From Candidatus Obscuribacterales bacterium (lineage in GTDB: Bacteria > Cyanobacteriota > Vampirovibrionia > Obscuribacterales > Obscuribacteraceae), in assembly GCA_019745415.1 (NCBI GenBank), contig JAIETF010000026.1, positions 1-64,000 of the forward strand: a stretch of 64,000 nt of DNA, given 5' to 3'. The notes under the pieces were generated by a model. That model ran no database searches, was not told the origin of the DNA, and worked only from the letters and a program-made list of their open reading frames with translations. The first letter of the stretch is position 1. Every line of letters begins with the position of its first letter. Below, in pieces: positions 26,439 through 35,543 of this stretch. Both the position numbers and the translations under genes were made by a program.

Positions 26439-26461
26439 ATTACGCCAGACCTTACCAATAG

Positions 26462-28123
26462 ATGTCTTTAGATAAACAGCTACCCGTTGAAAATGCGGAC
26501 GCTCTCAAAGGCGTTTCAGATTTTCGCGCTGGTTCGCTCAACCTCAACACAGAACTGAGCCAACCTCAGGACGTGTCTGCGGCCAATACATTCTTTAAGG
26601 GTGCTGGTGCAGGCGGCGGTGCCGACAAGTTCTTGCCCAGAATGGACCACTTCGACCTAGGCACGGTCAGCCCAGGCGCTGAATCACTCATGGGCGCCCC
26701 CGGTCTAACACCCGGCGCCGAGCAAATGTCACCGCTCATACAGATGATTCTCAAGATGCCCGGGCACATAAGCCTTTTGGGCAACTTCTTTGAAGCCCTC
26801 GGCGCTTTCTTTGCCCCGGTGCAGGAAGCCCTCACCAATGTTTTCGACCCATCTACCTTCTTCCCTGATGGTTTAGACGGCGCCCTAGGCGACGGACTGG
26901 CCGATGGCGGAGGCGACGGCGGATTTATAGATGGAGACGGGGGAAGCGATCTCAGCTTACTCGATGCCGACGGTGGAGACATTACCACCAACCTTTCTAT
27001 GCTTCCCGAGAATGCCCCCATTTTTCAGCAGCTGGGTGCCGGTAAAGACTTCTTCGCAACTGCTCGCAGCCTCTCTGTCGGCAGCCCCCTCAGCGAAAGC
27101 TTCGCCAACGCACCACAGCTCAATGTAAACGGACCTTATGCACCAGGCAAGCCTCTTTTCGAGGGAAGCAATCTCAACTTTGCACCCGGTCAAGGCGCCC
27201 ATGGCAACGCCTATACCGCCATGGGTCCGTCCGGCAACGATCCAAACAACTTCGGCTCTAGTTTTCAGAATAACTATTCTCAAACCAATCTGAATGGTCA
27301 AGGCTATCAACAACAAGGCTATCAACCGCAGGGCTATGGTCAGCAAGCGGAAACCATGCAACCGACTGAGAACTTGCCTCAACAAGCGCAACCCGAAGCT
27401 CAGGTCGGAGCCCAGCCCGAAGCTCAAGCCGAAACCACAAACTATACAGTGAAAAGCGGCGATAACCTCTGGGACATTGCCCGTGAAAAACTAGGCGATG
27501 GCACGCGCTGGACCGAAATCTATCAAATGAATCAGAGTGTGATAGGCGACAATCCGAGACTGATTATGCCGGGCGCCGAGTTGCAATTGCCGGGCGGCAG
27601 TGCAGAAAATATCGCATCGGCAACAAGCGAATACACTGTGAAGCCAGGCGACAATCTTTGGGATATCTCTAAAGAGCATCTGGGCGGCGGCCAGCACTGG
27701 CCAGACCTTTACCAAGCCAATCATGACGTGGTCGGAGCCAATCCAGATCTTATTCATCCTGGCGACAAACTGCAGATGCCCTCAGGCGAACATCTAGCCG
27801 AGAGCGGCAAGCATACAGCTTCTCTGGCGCAGCATACGCCGCATCACACCGCTCATGTCAATCACCCCACTCATTCGGGGCCCAATCACTCAGCGGCGCC
27901 CAACAATTCGCACACAAACACACATCACACTGCTAATAATGCTCATGCGGCACCAGCAGCAAAACATAGCAGCGATGCCCTGATTGGTGATACAAAAAAC
28001 AACTCTTTCGGACAGCCCAAAATTTCAAACTATAGCCAAGCAGAGCATCTCACCGGCGACAGAGATAAACTTGAGAGCATGAGCTTAAGCGCTAATGCCA
28101 AGGCTCTAGACTCGGGCACCTAA
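26462..28123 (+). CDS. double-LysM protein with Gly/Asp-rich middle and His-rich tail
   Basis: 553 residues. Two LysM domains bind peptidoglycan-type glycans: residues ~327-376 (YTVKSGDNLWDIA... MPGAELQLP) and ~390-440 (YTVKPGDNLWDIS... HPGDKLQMP). Before them lies a Gly/Asp-rich stretch (~135-175) resembling calcium-binding linkers and a Gln-rich linker; after them a His/Asn-rich segment (~455-510). No signal peptide is visible and the ATG lacks a clear ribosome-binding site, so export route and start need care. Likely an envelope or extracellular glycan-binding protein, possibly a hydrolase partner. Confidence 0.8.
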   Translation: MSLDKQLPVENADALKGVSDFRAGSLNLNTELSQPQDVSAANTFFKGAGAGGGADKFLPRMDHFDLGTVSPGAESLMGAPGLTPGAEQMSPLIQMILKMPGHISLLGNFFEALGAFFAPVQEALTNVFDPSTFFPDGLDGALGDGLADGGGDGGFIDGDGGSDLSLLDADGGDITTNLSMLPENAPIFQQLGAGKDFFATARSLSVGSPLSESFANAPQLNVNGPYAPGKPLFEGSNLNFAPGQGAHGNAYTAMGPSGNDPNNFGSSFQNNYSQTNLNGQGYQQQGYQPQGYGQQAETMQPTENLPQQAQPEAQVGAQPEAQAETTNYTVKSGDNLWDIAREKLGDGTRWTEIYQMNQSVIGDNPRLIMPGAELQLPGGSAENIASATSEYTVKPGDNLWDISKEHLGGGQHWPDLYQANHDVVGANPDLIHPGDKLQMPSGEHLAESGKHTASLAQHTPHHTAHVNHPTHSGPNHSAAPNNSHTNTHHTANNAHAAPAAKHSSDALIGDTKNNSFGQPKISNYSQAEHLTGDRDKLESMSLSANAKALDSGT

Positions 28124-28139
28124 GCCTAAATAAGTATAT

Positions 28140-28919
28140 TTAGTGCTTACCTTTGCGCTTAACATCTAGGTCGGGGATGAGTTCGGCAAAACCAGTGTCG
28201 GCGCCGCCACTAACCAAGGTATCAGACGCTACCAAGCTATAACCCTTGGGCAAATCGAAGCGACTGCTCTCTATGATCTCGGGCTTGGCGGAGTAAGTAG
28301 CGAAATAGGCACCGTTAGAACGCAAACCAAACAAAGAGCGCGGAATATCGCCGGCTATAGCCAACTCTTTTACTTGCGGCACTTTCACAGTACGACAATG
28401 CACTCTCAGAGCCGAGGCAGATACAGGAATATCGGCAGCGGCCGACAAAACAGCAGCCCGGACAGACTCACCTTGCGTGGTATCACTTTTGGTATCAACC
28501 CTATATAACACCAATGGTAATTTGTTTCTTTTGTCGAAACTCTTAGCAAACTGGATCCATCTATGTTCCCGCATCCAAGAGGCAAAAATCATATCTTTAC
28601 GCAAGCCGTCATACTGTTCAAGCTTCCATTTAAAGTATGTCTTAGCCTTTGGATTGTAAGCATAAACATCCCAGAGCGGCGCACGTGATACAACATAAAA
28701 ATCAAAATCGCGAGCCCTGATACAAATTGCCCCTGAGCAAATATTGACTGTATAGTTACCGCCCGCATGCCCTTTTTGGTCAAGAGTCCAGACCTTAAGT
28801 CTATTGACGCCAGCCCTAGAACTGCCAGCGGTATCTTTGCAAAAAGCAGGAGAAACGAACAAAAGTCCGAACGAAAGTTCTAGCAAAAGAAGAGAGAGCG
28901 CTAAAATCGCTTTATTCAA
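28140..28919 (-). CDS. secreted hypothetical protein
   Basis: 259 residues with a strong signal peptide (LALSLLLLELSFGLLFVSPAFC). The mature part has mixed alpha/beta composition and no recognisable motif; a segment SSRFDLPKGYSLVASD near the C-terminus resembles lipoprotein-localisation-type beta strands, but this is not decisive. It follows the monooxygenase gene by 13 bp on the same strand and is probably co-transcribed with it. Function unknown. Confidence 0.7.
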   Translation of the reverse strand: MNKAILALSLLLLELSFGLLFVSPAFCKDTAGSSRAGVNRLKVWTLDQKGHAGGNYTVNICSGAICIRARDFDFYVVSRAPLWDVYAYNPKAKTYFKWKLEQYDGLRKDMIFASWMREHRWIQFAKSFDKRNKLPLVLYRVDTKSDTTQGESVRAAVLSAAADIPVSASALRVHCRTVKVPQVKELAIAGDIPRSLFGLRSNGAYFATYSAKPEIIESSRFDLPKGYSLVASDTLVSGGADTGFAELIPDLDVKRKGKH

Positions 28920-28932
28920 ACAAACCCCAAAC

Positions 28933-30459
28933 TCAGTCTAAAATGAAATCTTCAGCCTTAAAACGACGGGTGGCAAGCCAATACTCAAAGGTGAACCCTG
29001 AATATAGTATATCGACAAATCCATCTTTTGACTGATACCAACTCTTGCAGCCACTCTCAAAAACAGTATTTTTCATTCGTCTGCGCATAGCACCATAATA
29101 ATTCGACTGCGCAGTCTCTCTCACTCTCAAAGCTTTCCTTTCCTGCCCTGAAACCCTCTTTTTGTAATTCAATGCCTGCAAAACAAAGTCCAGCTGACAT
29201 TCCATCATGAATATAATAGAATTATGACCAAGCCCGGTGCCGGGACCGACCATCATAAAGAAGTCGGGAAAATCTTTTTTGCAGATACCGAGATAATTAG
29301 CAGATGTTTGCGCGAAGGCGCTTCTTTGATCTATACCTGCCAAGCCTTTCACAGTAAGAGGTGCAAAATAGTCGGTGGCGGCAAAGCCGGTGGCGAAGAC
29401 AATAACATCGACTTCCTTGATCGTACCATCTGAGAGGCGCACCTCATTATCAGTACAGCCTACCACCGCCTGCGGTATCAACTCTACATTACTGCGCCTC
29501 AGTGTTTCATACCAGTTGTCGGACAACAAAATGCGTTTACAACCTAATTTATAATTGGGTATCTGTGACTCTCTCAACTCTTTCGACAAACCGGCTCTAT
29601 TGAGATGCCAGAGCGCCATCTGCCGAGCCAGAGACTGCGCCAAAGAGGAAAGAGGCCCAAGACCAAGAAAGCCCACCGCCCGCACTTCTTGTTGCCAATA
29701 AAGAAAATAACGGTGCAGGCGCATGAGCCAAGGAAAAGCTGCAAACAAGCTCTTCCAGAATGCGCCGTAGGTGTGACTCGAACGCGGCATAATCCAAGCA
29801 GGGGTGCGCTGCAATATAACAAGCTTCGCTACTTGCCCGGCAATGCCCGGACCGATCTGTATAGCACTGGCACCGGTTCCCACCAAAGCAACCTTCTTGC
29901 CCTTAAGTTCTAGCTCTTGGGGCCAAGCAGAAGAGTGAAAATAATGACCTTTGAAACTCTCAAGCCCAGGCAAAGCCGGTATGACCGGGCGATTGAGGGG
30001 ACCGGTGGCACATATAACAATGTCGAATAGCTGGATTTCGGGGTTGCTAGGGGACTCAGGAGTGCCAGGGGACTGAGAAGTATCGGGGGTCGCTTCAGCT
30101 GGAATCCGCTCAATAGTCAATCGCCATTGCTTAGAGTCTTCTAGATATTGAGCAGAACGCACAAAGCAGTTAAACCGAATGCGCTCATTCAGCTGACTGT
30201 GAGCGACAAAACTTTCCAAATAGTCCTGTATCTCAGCCTGCGGCGCATAAGACTGAGACCAATCAGGTTTAAGAAAGAAGGAAAGCGAATAGAGATGCGA
30301 AGGCACATCACACTGGCAACCAGGATAAGTATTGTCTCGCCAAGTGCCGCCGGGCTTGCTTCCTCTCTCAAAGATGAAAAAATCGCTGAAGCCTGCCTGC
30401 CTGAGCCTGTATGCCGCGGCAAGACCGGCAAACCCAGCACCAATAATGGCAATTCTCAT
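28933..30459 (-). CDS. flavin monooxygenase of Baeyer-Villiger type
   Basis: About 508 residues from ATG 30459; a TTG eight codons upstream (30483) is possible. The FAD Rossmann motif GAGFAGLAAA is at the extreme N-terminus, KPGGTWRDNTYPG follows, and the Baeyer-Villiger fingerprint FKGHYFHSSAWP (FxGxxxHxxxW) separates it from the NADPH motif GTGASAIQ. It closes with FMMVGPGTGLGHNS. The family inserts oxygen next to a ketone or oxidises heteroatoms with NADPH and O2; substrate unknown. Probably in a two-gene operon with the secreted protein downstream. Confidence 0.9.
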   Translation of the reverse strand: MRIAIIGAGFAGLAAAYRLRQAGFSDFFIFERGSKPGGTWRDNTYPGCQCDVPSHLYSLSFFLKPDWSQSYAPQAEIQDYLESFVAHSQLNERIRFNCFVRSAQYLEDSKQWRLTIERIPAEATPDTSQSPGTPESPSNPEIQLFDIVICATGPLNRPVIPALPGLESFKGHYFHSSAWPQELELKGKKVALVGTGASAIQIGPGIAGQVAKLVILQRTPAWIMPRSSHTYGAFWKSLFAAFPWLMRLHRYFLYWQQEVRAVGFLGLGPLSSLAQSLARQMALWHLNRAGLSKELRESQIPNYKLGCKRILLSDNWYETLRRSNVELIPQAVVGCTDNEVRLSDGTIKEVDVIVFATGFAATDYFAPLTVKGLAGIDQRSAFAQTSANYLGICKKDFPDFFMMVGPGTGLGHNSIIFMMECQLDFVLQALNYKKRVSGQERKALRVRETAQSNYYGAMRRRMKNTVFESGCKSWYQSKDGFVDILYSGFTFEYWLATRRFKAEDFILD

Positions 30460-30522
30460 TTCTTTAGGCAGCTTTCGAAACAAACGAATGCAATAATATT
30501 ACTGTCGAATAAAGCCTAAGCC

Positions 30523-31593
30523 ATGAATAATCGTTTAAGAGACCAAATTTTCAATATCGAATCAAACAAACGCCCCGCAACGAAGAAGACAATCTTTGTT
30601 TTAAGCCTACTTGGGTTAATTCTTTCCTGCTCTTACATGGCGCAACCCGGCATAGCGGCCAAAGAGCCCGAGGCAAAGAAGAAGAGAAAAATTGAAAATC
30701 AATATGATTGGGGCAACGTGGCATGGAAGCCTCAGGCTAAGCGCCTAATCGATTTCCCTAAAGATAAATCTATTGGCGGTCTAGCCATTTTCAACAAGCC
30801 TTGCTTTAACCACGATGAAAAACTAGGTCGCTCAGTCAAGGCGCAAGGAACAGTTGAGATTGCACCTGGCGAATTTGTTTTCTATTTCCCCAACCATAAT
30901 TTCTTTTTGAATCCGTCTTTAGTAAACAACCTTCCGGCCAATGCATTTGATGGAATTGTGATGCGATACGCATCGATGGCTGATGAAGACGAAGGCAGAT
31001 CGGCCAAAGCCATGCCATATCTTGCTAGATTTACCAGTGTCGCAGTGATGGATTTAGAAAAGTCTGAGATGAGCGATACCGGCCTAAGAGCCCTGAAAAG
31101 TATGAAGAATCTTCAATACCTTGGACTCTTCGCCAATGAACTGGATGGCAGCTTTCTCAAAGACCTAACCGAGCTAAAAATGCTCAGAATCATTATTCTA
31201 AGCAACAACACACTTAAGGAAGAAAACCTCCAATACATACCACTGTACAAAGGGCTCAAAGTACTAAACCTGGCTCACACCCGAGTTTCCACCAAAGCGC
31301 TGAAATTCCTGGCGCAAGCACCTTCGCTAGAGATACTGAGCCTCTCGGGTAACGATGATGTGAAGGACGACCTCATTCCCTTAGTTTTGCCTCTCAAGAA
31401 TCTTGGCTTGTTGGATATCAGAAGAGCCGGCGTCACCCAAGCAGGATTTGACAAAATAAGGAAAGCGCGCCCTGACCTGACAATCATGACCTATTTGAAT
31501 AGAAAGCCTGGTAAACCTAACGAAGAGAAAGGCTCGAAAACAAAAGAGTACGAAACAATTTTCGGACCGCTTTCACGAGATAGGAAGCTGTAG
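30523..31593 (+). CDS. exported leucine-rich-repeat protein
   Basis: 356 residues. An N-terminal hydrophobic segment (TIFVLSLLGLILSCSYMAQ) acts as signal peptide or anchor; the CSY could be a lipobox-like Cys but is not typical. Residues ~175-320 contain LRR units (LKSMKNLQYLGLFANEL, LTELKMLRIIILSNNTL, LAQAPSLEILSLSGND). The repeats resemble those of the two kinases at 16838-21504, but there is no kinase domain here. It may be a soluble or membrane-bound relative of their sensor domains. Divergent from the monooxygenase gene. Confidence 0.8.
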   Translation: MNNRLRDQIFNIESNKRPATKKTIFVLSLLGLILSCSYMAQPGIAAKEPEAKKKRKIENQYDWGNVAWKPQAKRLIDFPKDKSIGGLAIFNKPCFNHDEKLGRSVKAQGTVEIAPGEFVFYFPNHNFFLNPSLVNNLPANAFDGIVMRYASMADEDEGRSAKAMPYLARFTSVAVMDLEKSEMSDTGLRALKSMKNLQYLGLFANELDGSFLKDLTELKMLRIIILSNNTLKEENLQYIPLYKGLKVLNLAHTRVSTKALKFLAQAPSLEILSLSGNDDVKDDLIPLVLPLKNLGLLDIRRAGVTQAGFDKIRKARPDLTIMTYLNRKPGKPNEEKGSKTKEYETIFGPLSRDRKL

Positions 31594-31874
31594 GAGCTTG
31601 GGAAGTAAGGATGTCGTGCCGGGGCATTCATAGAATGAACATTGTCAACTAGAGTTGAAGGGTGTCTTCACCGGTCATTTCTGTAAACTCTAGACTTAAA
31701 GCCTATCTGCAAGATCCGTTCTAAACCTTATTTTCTAGCAAGCAGAATCACCAACTATCTGTACTGCACTGACTGGAGTACCTGCAGAAAGGCCAAAGAC
31801 CAATACCTAAAATGTCTATTGCATGCTCGGCAATTAATTGACCTTAGGTTTGCCGTTAACGCAATAGACTACAT
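31594..31874. other. gene-free interval with one hairpin
   Basis: No ORF of substance. CTAGAGTT (31649-31656) can pair with AACTCTAG (31686-31693), enclosing a smaller GAAG/CTTC stem; without a T-run it is only a weak terminator candidate for the upstream LRR gene. Nothing else was recognised. Confidence 0.3.
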
Positions 31875-32507
31875 CTATGAAAAGCGGCGAGAACTCTTAC
31901 CCCCAATTGCCACTGCCTTTACCAGATGAATGTCTAGAGTCAAATCAACTTTATCTCCAATCATGGCACTTGGCCCAAAGTTAATACCAAAATCTCTGCG
32001 ATTGAGTTGTGTTGTTGCCACAAGATGCATCGCACTTGCTTCAGCAACAGTCTTTTTGGCGACTAATACGACTTCTTTGGTGATACCGCGAAGTGTCAAA
32101 CTGCCGTTAATGACGAAACTAGTGCCGTCTTTGCCGGTTACTTTACCTGACTTAAACGTAGCCACCGGATAGCTAGCAACATCAAAGAAATCCTTATTAC
32201 GCAAATGCTCATCACGCTTGGGCTCTTTTGTGTCCACTGTATTAATATCGACAGATGCATTAATAGCAGCATTTTCCGTAGTTCTGCCATCATAAACAAC
32301 ATTACCAGTGACCTTGCTAAAGTTGCCTGTCACTTTGTTGATCACCATGTTTTTGATAGCAAAATCTATTTTGGATCGCTCACTATCTATAGACCACCGA
32401 TCTCCGGCAAAAGCAGGAGCTGTCGACAAAAAGACCATGGACAATGAGAGCAACGCTTTTCCTATAAGGTCTGTAGTCCTTCTAGATTCAGCCATTGTTA
32501 ATTTCAT
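31875..32507 (-). CDS. YceI-family periplasmic protein
   Basis: 210 residues with a cleavable signal peptide (LLSLSMVFLSTAPAFAG). The lipocalin-like YceI domain opens with DRWSIDSERSKIDFAIKNM and shows DVNTVDTKEPKRDEHLRNKDFFDVA-type features (TVDTKEPKRDEHLR; NKDFFDVASYP), SLTLRGITKEV and FGIN. YceI proteins bind polyisoprenoids or amphiphiles and are often induced by stress. AGGAGAG precedes the ATG. It lies 9 bp after azoR and is likely its operon partner. The C-terminus ends in an unusual GGKSSRRFS tail. Confidence 0.9.
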   Translation of the reverse strand: MKLTMAESRRTTDLIGKALLSLSMVFLSTAPAFAGDRWSIDSERSKIDFAIKNMVINKVTGNFSKVTGNVVYDGRTTENAAINASVDINTVDTKEPKRDEHLRNKDFFDVASYPVATFKSGKVTGKDGTSFVINGSLTLRGITKEVVLVAKKTVAEASAMHLVATTQLNRRDFGINFGPSAMIGDKVDLTLDIHLVKAVAIGGKSSRRFS

Positions 32508-32516
32508 CAGACTCTC

Positions 32517-33146
32517 CTATTTAACTGCCGTGAGTGAGCCACGCTTTACGTACTCACGAATTTTTGTCAACGCATTCTCCTGTTCGCGTGCGACTATAGC
32601 GGCATCATGACCCTGCACTTTTACAAAGGAAATATCAGTAACGCCCAGGAAGCCAAAAACAGAACGCAAATAAGGCTCAAGAAAATCCATCTTAGACATT
32701 GGGGGCTGATCGTAATTGCCACCACTTGCAGTTATTACAAATGCTCGCTTATTCTTCAGCAAGCCCTCGAAGGCAGATCCATTCATCTTGAAAGTGACAC
32801 CAGGTAACACAATCAAATCAATGAAAGCTTTAAACACAGCAGGCACGCTGAAGTTATACATAGGTACAGCCATGACATAAACATCAGAATCAGTGATGGC
32901 CTCGGTATAGCGCTCCACCTGTTTGTACGCTGCTTTTTGCTCCTCAGCACGAGCCTGCGGGTCCGCATAAATGGCACTGAGAAGCATTTCGTCTAGATAA
33001 GGTACTTTTTCCTTGGACAAATCAAGCTCTAAGACAGAATCTTTAGGATGAACGAGCTTCCACTCGCTAACAAACTCTTTTAGTAGCCTACTGGTAATAG
33101 AACCTTCCGAACGACTGCTAGAACTCAAACTTAAAAGCCTGGCCAT
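32517..33146 (-). CDS. azoR: FMN-dependent NADH-azoreductase
   Basis: 209 residues from the ATG at 33146, which has GGGGAGA eight bases upstream; the frame stays open farther upstream but runs through the promoter. The flavodoxin-like fold is indicated by the phosphate loop SSSRSEGSITSRL, VMAVPMYNFSVPAVFKAFID, the FMN-contacting GGNYD segment and LGVTDISFVKVQG. These enzymes reduce quinones and azo compounds with NAD(P)H. It is divergent from an AraC regulator with a palindrome between them and followed by yceI. Confidence 0.9.
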   Translation of the reverse strand: MARLLSLSSSSRSEGSITSRLLKEFVSEWKLVHPKDSVLELDLSKEKVPYLDEMLLSAIYADPQARAEEQKAAYKQVERYTEAITDSDVYVMAVPMYNFSVPAVFKAFIDLIVLPGVTFKMNGSAFEGLLKNKRAFVITASGGNYDQPPMSKMDFLEPYLRSVFGFLGVTDISFVKVQGHDAAIVAREQENALTKIREYVKRGSLTAVK

Positions 33147-33231
33147 AAAATCTCCCCGACAGCGGCATTTGCAAATGTCTGAAAACTCTCGAATACCGCT
33201 GCTCAACAAGTAACAACCAAACCATGATATA

Positions 33232-33247
33232 GTTCGTCTAGACGAAC
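33232..33247. promoter_or_regulatory. perfect 16-bp palindrome, candidate operator
   Basis: GTTCGTCTAGACGAAC is an exact inverted repeat in the 106-bp gap between azoR (minus) and the AraC-type gene (plus). It directly follows TATAGT (33228-33233), a possible -10 element. Location and symmetry suggest an operator for a dimeric repressor acting on one or both genes. AraC proteins usually recognise asymmetric or directly repeated sites, so another regulator (TetR, MarR or HxlR type) encoded elsewhere is quite possible. Confidence 0.6.
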
Positions 33248-33252
33248 GGTCT

Positions 33253-34257
33253 ATGCGCATCAGTACGAAAAACTTGTCCAATCGTTCAGAAAAACAAAAA
33301 GGTTTTGTATTAATGGATTCTCTATCGGATGCTCTCAACAACATCAGCTTTAAAGGTTCGCTCTACTGCCAGGCTGAATTCTCAGCGCCGTGGGGCTTGA
33401 AACTGGAAGGCTGTGCTGGGCACGCGGGCTTTCTTATGGTGTTGCGTGGCAGCTGCTTTATGACGGTGGAAGGTCAAGAACCAATCGTGATGGGTGGAGG
33501 AGATCTGGCAGTGGCAGCCACAAACAGCAGTTGCTTATTGCAAGACGACCTCGGCAGTCCCCTAATATCAATCTCCGAAGCAGCGAAAAGCAAGACCGAG
33601 CAATCAAGAGTATTGAAACTTGGCGGCAGCGGCAAAGCCACAACTCTCTTAATGGGTTGCTTCGAGCTAGAGGCTGGGTCTCGCAACCCTCTTGTCAAAA
33701 GCTTGCCGCCACTTATATACCTTCGAGCTGAAGAACTAGAGTCAGAACCATGGATTGAATCAACGATAAGATTTCTTGCTGCAGAAACAGCACAAGAACG
33801 GCCTGGCGGGGAAATCGTAGTCAGCCGCCTGACTGACTTACTTTTCATCCAGATCATCCGAGCTCATATGAAGAGAATGAAAGACTGCCCCAAAAGCACA
33901 GGCTGGCTCAAGGCTCTGTCCGATCCAGAGATTAGCAAAGCTCTTACTCTCATTCATGAAAAACCTGAAGCACCATGGACAGTGGCAGCTCTCGCTGATA
34001 GCGTTGGACTATCACGGACATCATTTGCGGTAAAATTTGCAAATCTAGCCGGCATACCCCCACTTGAATATGTGACATCATGGCGTATGCAGAAAGCCAA
34101 GACGATGCTCAAGAGAAGCACCATGAGCATTCAGGAAATCGCATTAGCCATGGGATACAGTTCCGAAGCAGCCTTTGCCAAAGCATTCAAAAGAGAAACG
34201 GGAGAGAGCCCTGGAGCGTATCGCAAAACCATTGTTCCAGAAGCGCTGACCCACTAA
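33253..34257 (+). CDS. AraC-family regulator with cupin-type sensor
   Basis: 334 residues from ATG 33253; ATG 33313 is also possible and would lie after the leader. The N-terminal half is a cupin-like sensory domain (APWGLKLEG, HAGFLMVLRGSCFMTVEG). The C-terminal helix-turn-helix pair is intact: VAALADSVGLSRTSFAVKF and MSIQEIALAMGYSSEAAFAK, ending with the family signature FKRETGESPGAYRK. It probably controls the divergent azoR-yceI operon in response to an aromatic or oxidising ligand; the ligand is inferred from context only. Confidence 0.9.
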   Translation: MRISTKNLSNRSEKQKGFVLMDSLSDALNNISFKGSLYCQAEFSAPWGLKLEGCAGHAGFLMVLRGSCFMTVEGQEPIVMGGGDLAVAATNSSCLLQDDLGSPLISISEAAKSKTEQSRVLKLGGSGKATTLLMGCFELEAGSRNPLVKSLPPLIYLRAEELESEPWIESTIRFLAAETAQERPGGEIVVSRLTDLLFIQIIRAHMKRMKDCPKSTGWLKALSDPEISKALTLIHEKPEAPWTVAALADSVGLSRTSFAVKFANLAGIPPLEYVTSWRMQKAKTMLKRSTMSIQEIALAMGYSSEAAFAKAFKRETGESPGAYRKTIVPEALTH

Positions 34258-34714
34258 CTGCAGACGACAGGTCAGCGACTATGAATACTGCCCCCCTAGA
34301 GAGCACGTTCTGAGCAACTACTGCATCGAGATTAGAGACAACCAAAATCTCGTCCCACTTATTCTAGGTCTCGTTGCTCACAACTGGTCACAGGCTTAGT
34401 AGACAACCAGAATTCAAGGCTAATGTCGCGAACTCATTCGCTATTGCAAGATTAACAAGAAAGTCTCAGGCTAACGTTGCGTACTAAATAACCGAAGCGC
34501 TTCTATAGCGGTGCTCGGTCTATCCCAACTTCTCCTTCAGCTCAAGAAAATGGGTGGGGTCACAAAATGCCCTCTCTAAGCACTCCTTCAGAGCCTTTCA
34601 AACTGCCAATCTAGAACACCAATCTTTAGCGAGACAATCTGCTCCTGCTGTGAAATCGGAACCGCGCAATAGCAAAGAATACTATAGAATGGGCTAAAGC
34701 CCCTTGGTGTGAAG
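34258..34714. other. 457-bp interval without a recognisable gene
   Basis: No convincing ORF on either strand. There is an imperfect hairpin at CCGAAGCGC...GGTGCTCGG (about 34490-34516). The stretch borders two orphan genes and, with 35231-35543 and 36465-36755, makes 34.3-36.7 kb the least gene-dense part of the window, perhaps an insertion zone with eroded content. Confidence 0.3.
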
Positions 34715-35230
34715 CTATAGATTTGAAGAGTTTCTATCCTTCCGTTCCTTCATAGCTACCAAACCAGTAAGCCCGATGTCTTGGTTCTCTGGAGAATTCC
34801 TCATGTTACTGAACCACTTCTCTGCAATGGGATAGCAATCGAGAATCTCCTTCGCACACTCAAAGTATCTACGGTCCTCGTATGAGAACCAGTACTCCGG
34901 ATAATCATTCTGAGCATTGGTATTCATAGGATTCAATCGCCCTCTGTATCCGAGGTCTAAATCCCAGACAACAACATTCTTCTCAGTAGTAGTTCGCATG
35001 TCCCCGTATCCAAACGACCATGGTTCAAACCTACCTGTATATCCGTATTCTAAAACAAGCTTAGGCTCGCCCCACTTGTTGAACTGAAAACAAAGGAGAT
35101 CAATCCCTTTTTCGTGAACGCGCCTCAAGTGGGGCAAACTGCCTTTGAAGCCAAGACTTCTCAAATACGGCAGAACTTCCCGCCTTAGCTGCTCCCGCAT
35201 TCTATCACTTTCAGGCATCGGCATCTCCAC
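34715..35230 (-). CDS. DUF4304-like hypothetical protein
   Basis: 171 residues, soluble, without signal peptide. The N-terminal pattern (LRREVLPYLRSLGFKGSLPHLRR... DLLCFQFNKWG... LVLEYGY) resembles DUF4304 proteins, which start with a helix, a GFK turn, an R and an FQ strand. That family has no established function and often appears in accessory or toxin-immunity-type contexts. It is isolated, with long gene-poor flanks on both sides. Confidence 0.6.
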   Translation of the reverse strand: MEMPMPESDRMREQLRREVLPYLRSLGFKGSLPHLRRVHEKGIDLLCFQFNKWGEPKLVLEYGYTGRFEPWSFGYGDMRTTTEKNVVVWDLDLGYRGRLNPMNTNAQNDYPEYWFSYEDRRYFECAKEILDCYPIAEKWFSNMRNSPENQDIGLTGLVAMKERKDRNSSNL

Positions 35231-35543
35231 TCAACTCTGGCTTCCTAGTATTGCAGAATACCACTCTTGGCAGAGGTCAACTTCAATCAGAGGTCAATAG
35301 AAATCATAGGTATACGAGCGCGTTTAAGTTCATTGTAAGGTCAATACAACAAATCATCTTGACCAAAAACATGCCGCGCTGATTGCCAAATTTGCGCTCC
35401 AGATCTGAAAACTCTGAAAAGCCTTGGAAGACCGAAATGCGACCTTAGTCGCTGCTGCTACGCACTCTCAATCTAGAGCTTACAAAATCCTGACAGCAGG
35501 ACCTCCTCGACGAAACAGTTTCAGAGTTCGATAAACGACTTCT
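35231..35543. other. 313-bp gene-poor interval
   Basis: No credible ORF, strong hairpin or repeat was seen. It separates two minus-strand orphan genes. Confidence 0.3.

Noticed and set aside
25876..26461. Known riboswitch (c-di-AMP, c-di-GMP, cobalamin) before the LysM gene
   Set aside because: Functional context fits c-di-AMP, but the conserved core motifs are absent on both strands.
31649..31693. CTAGAGTT/AACTCTAG hairpin as terminator
   Set aside because: Short stem, long loop and no T-run.
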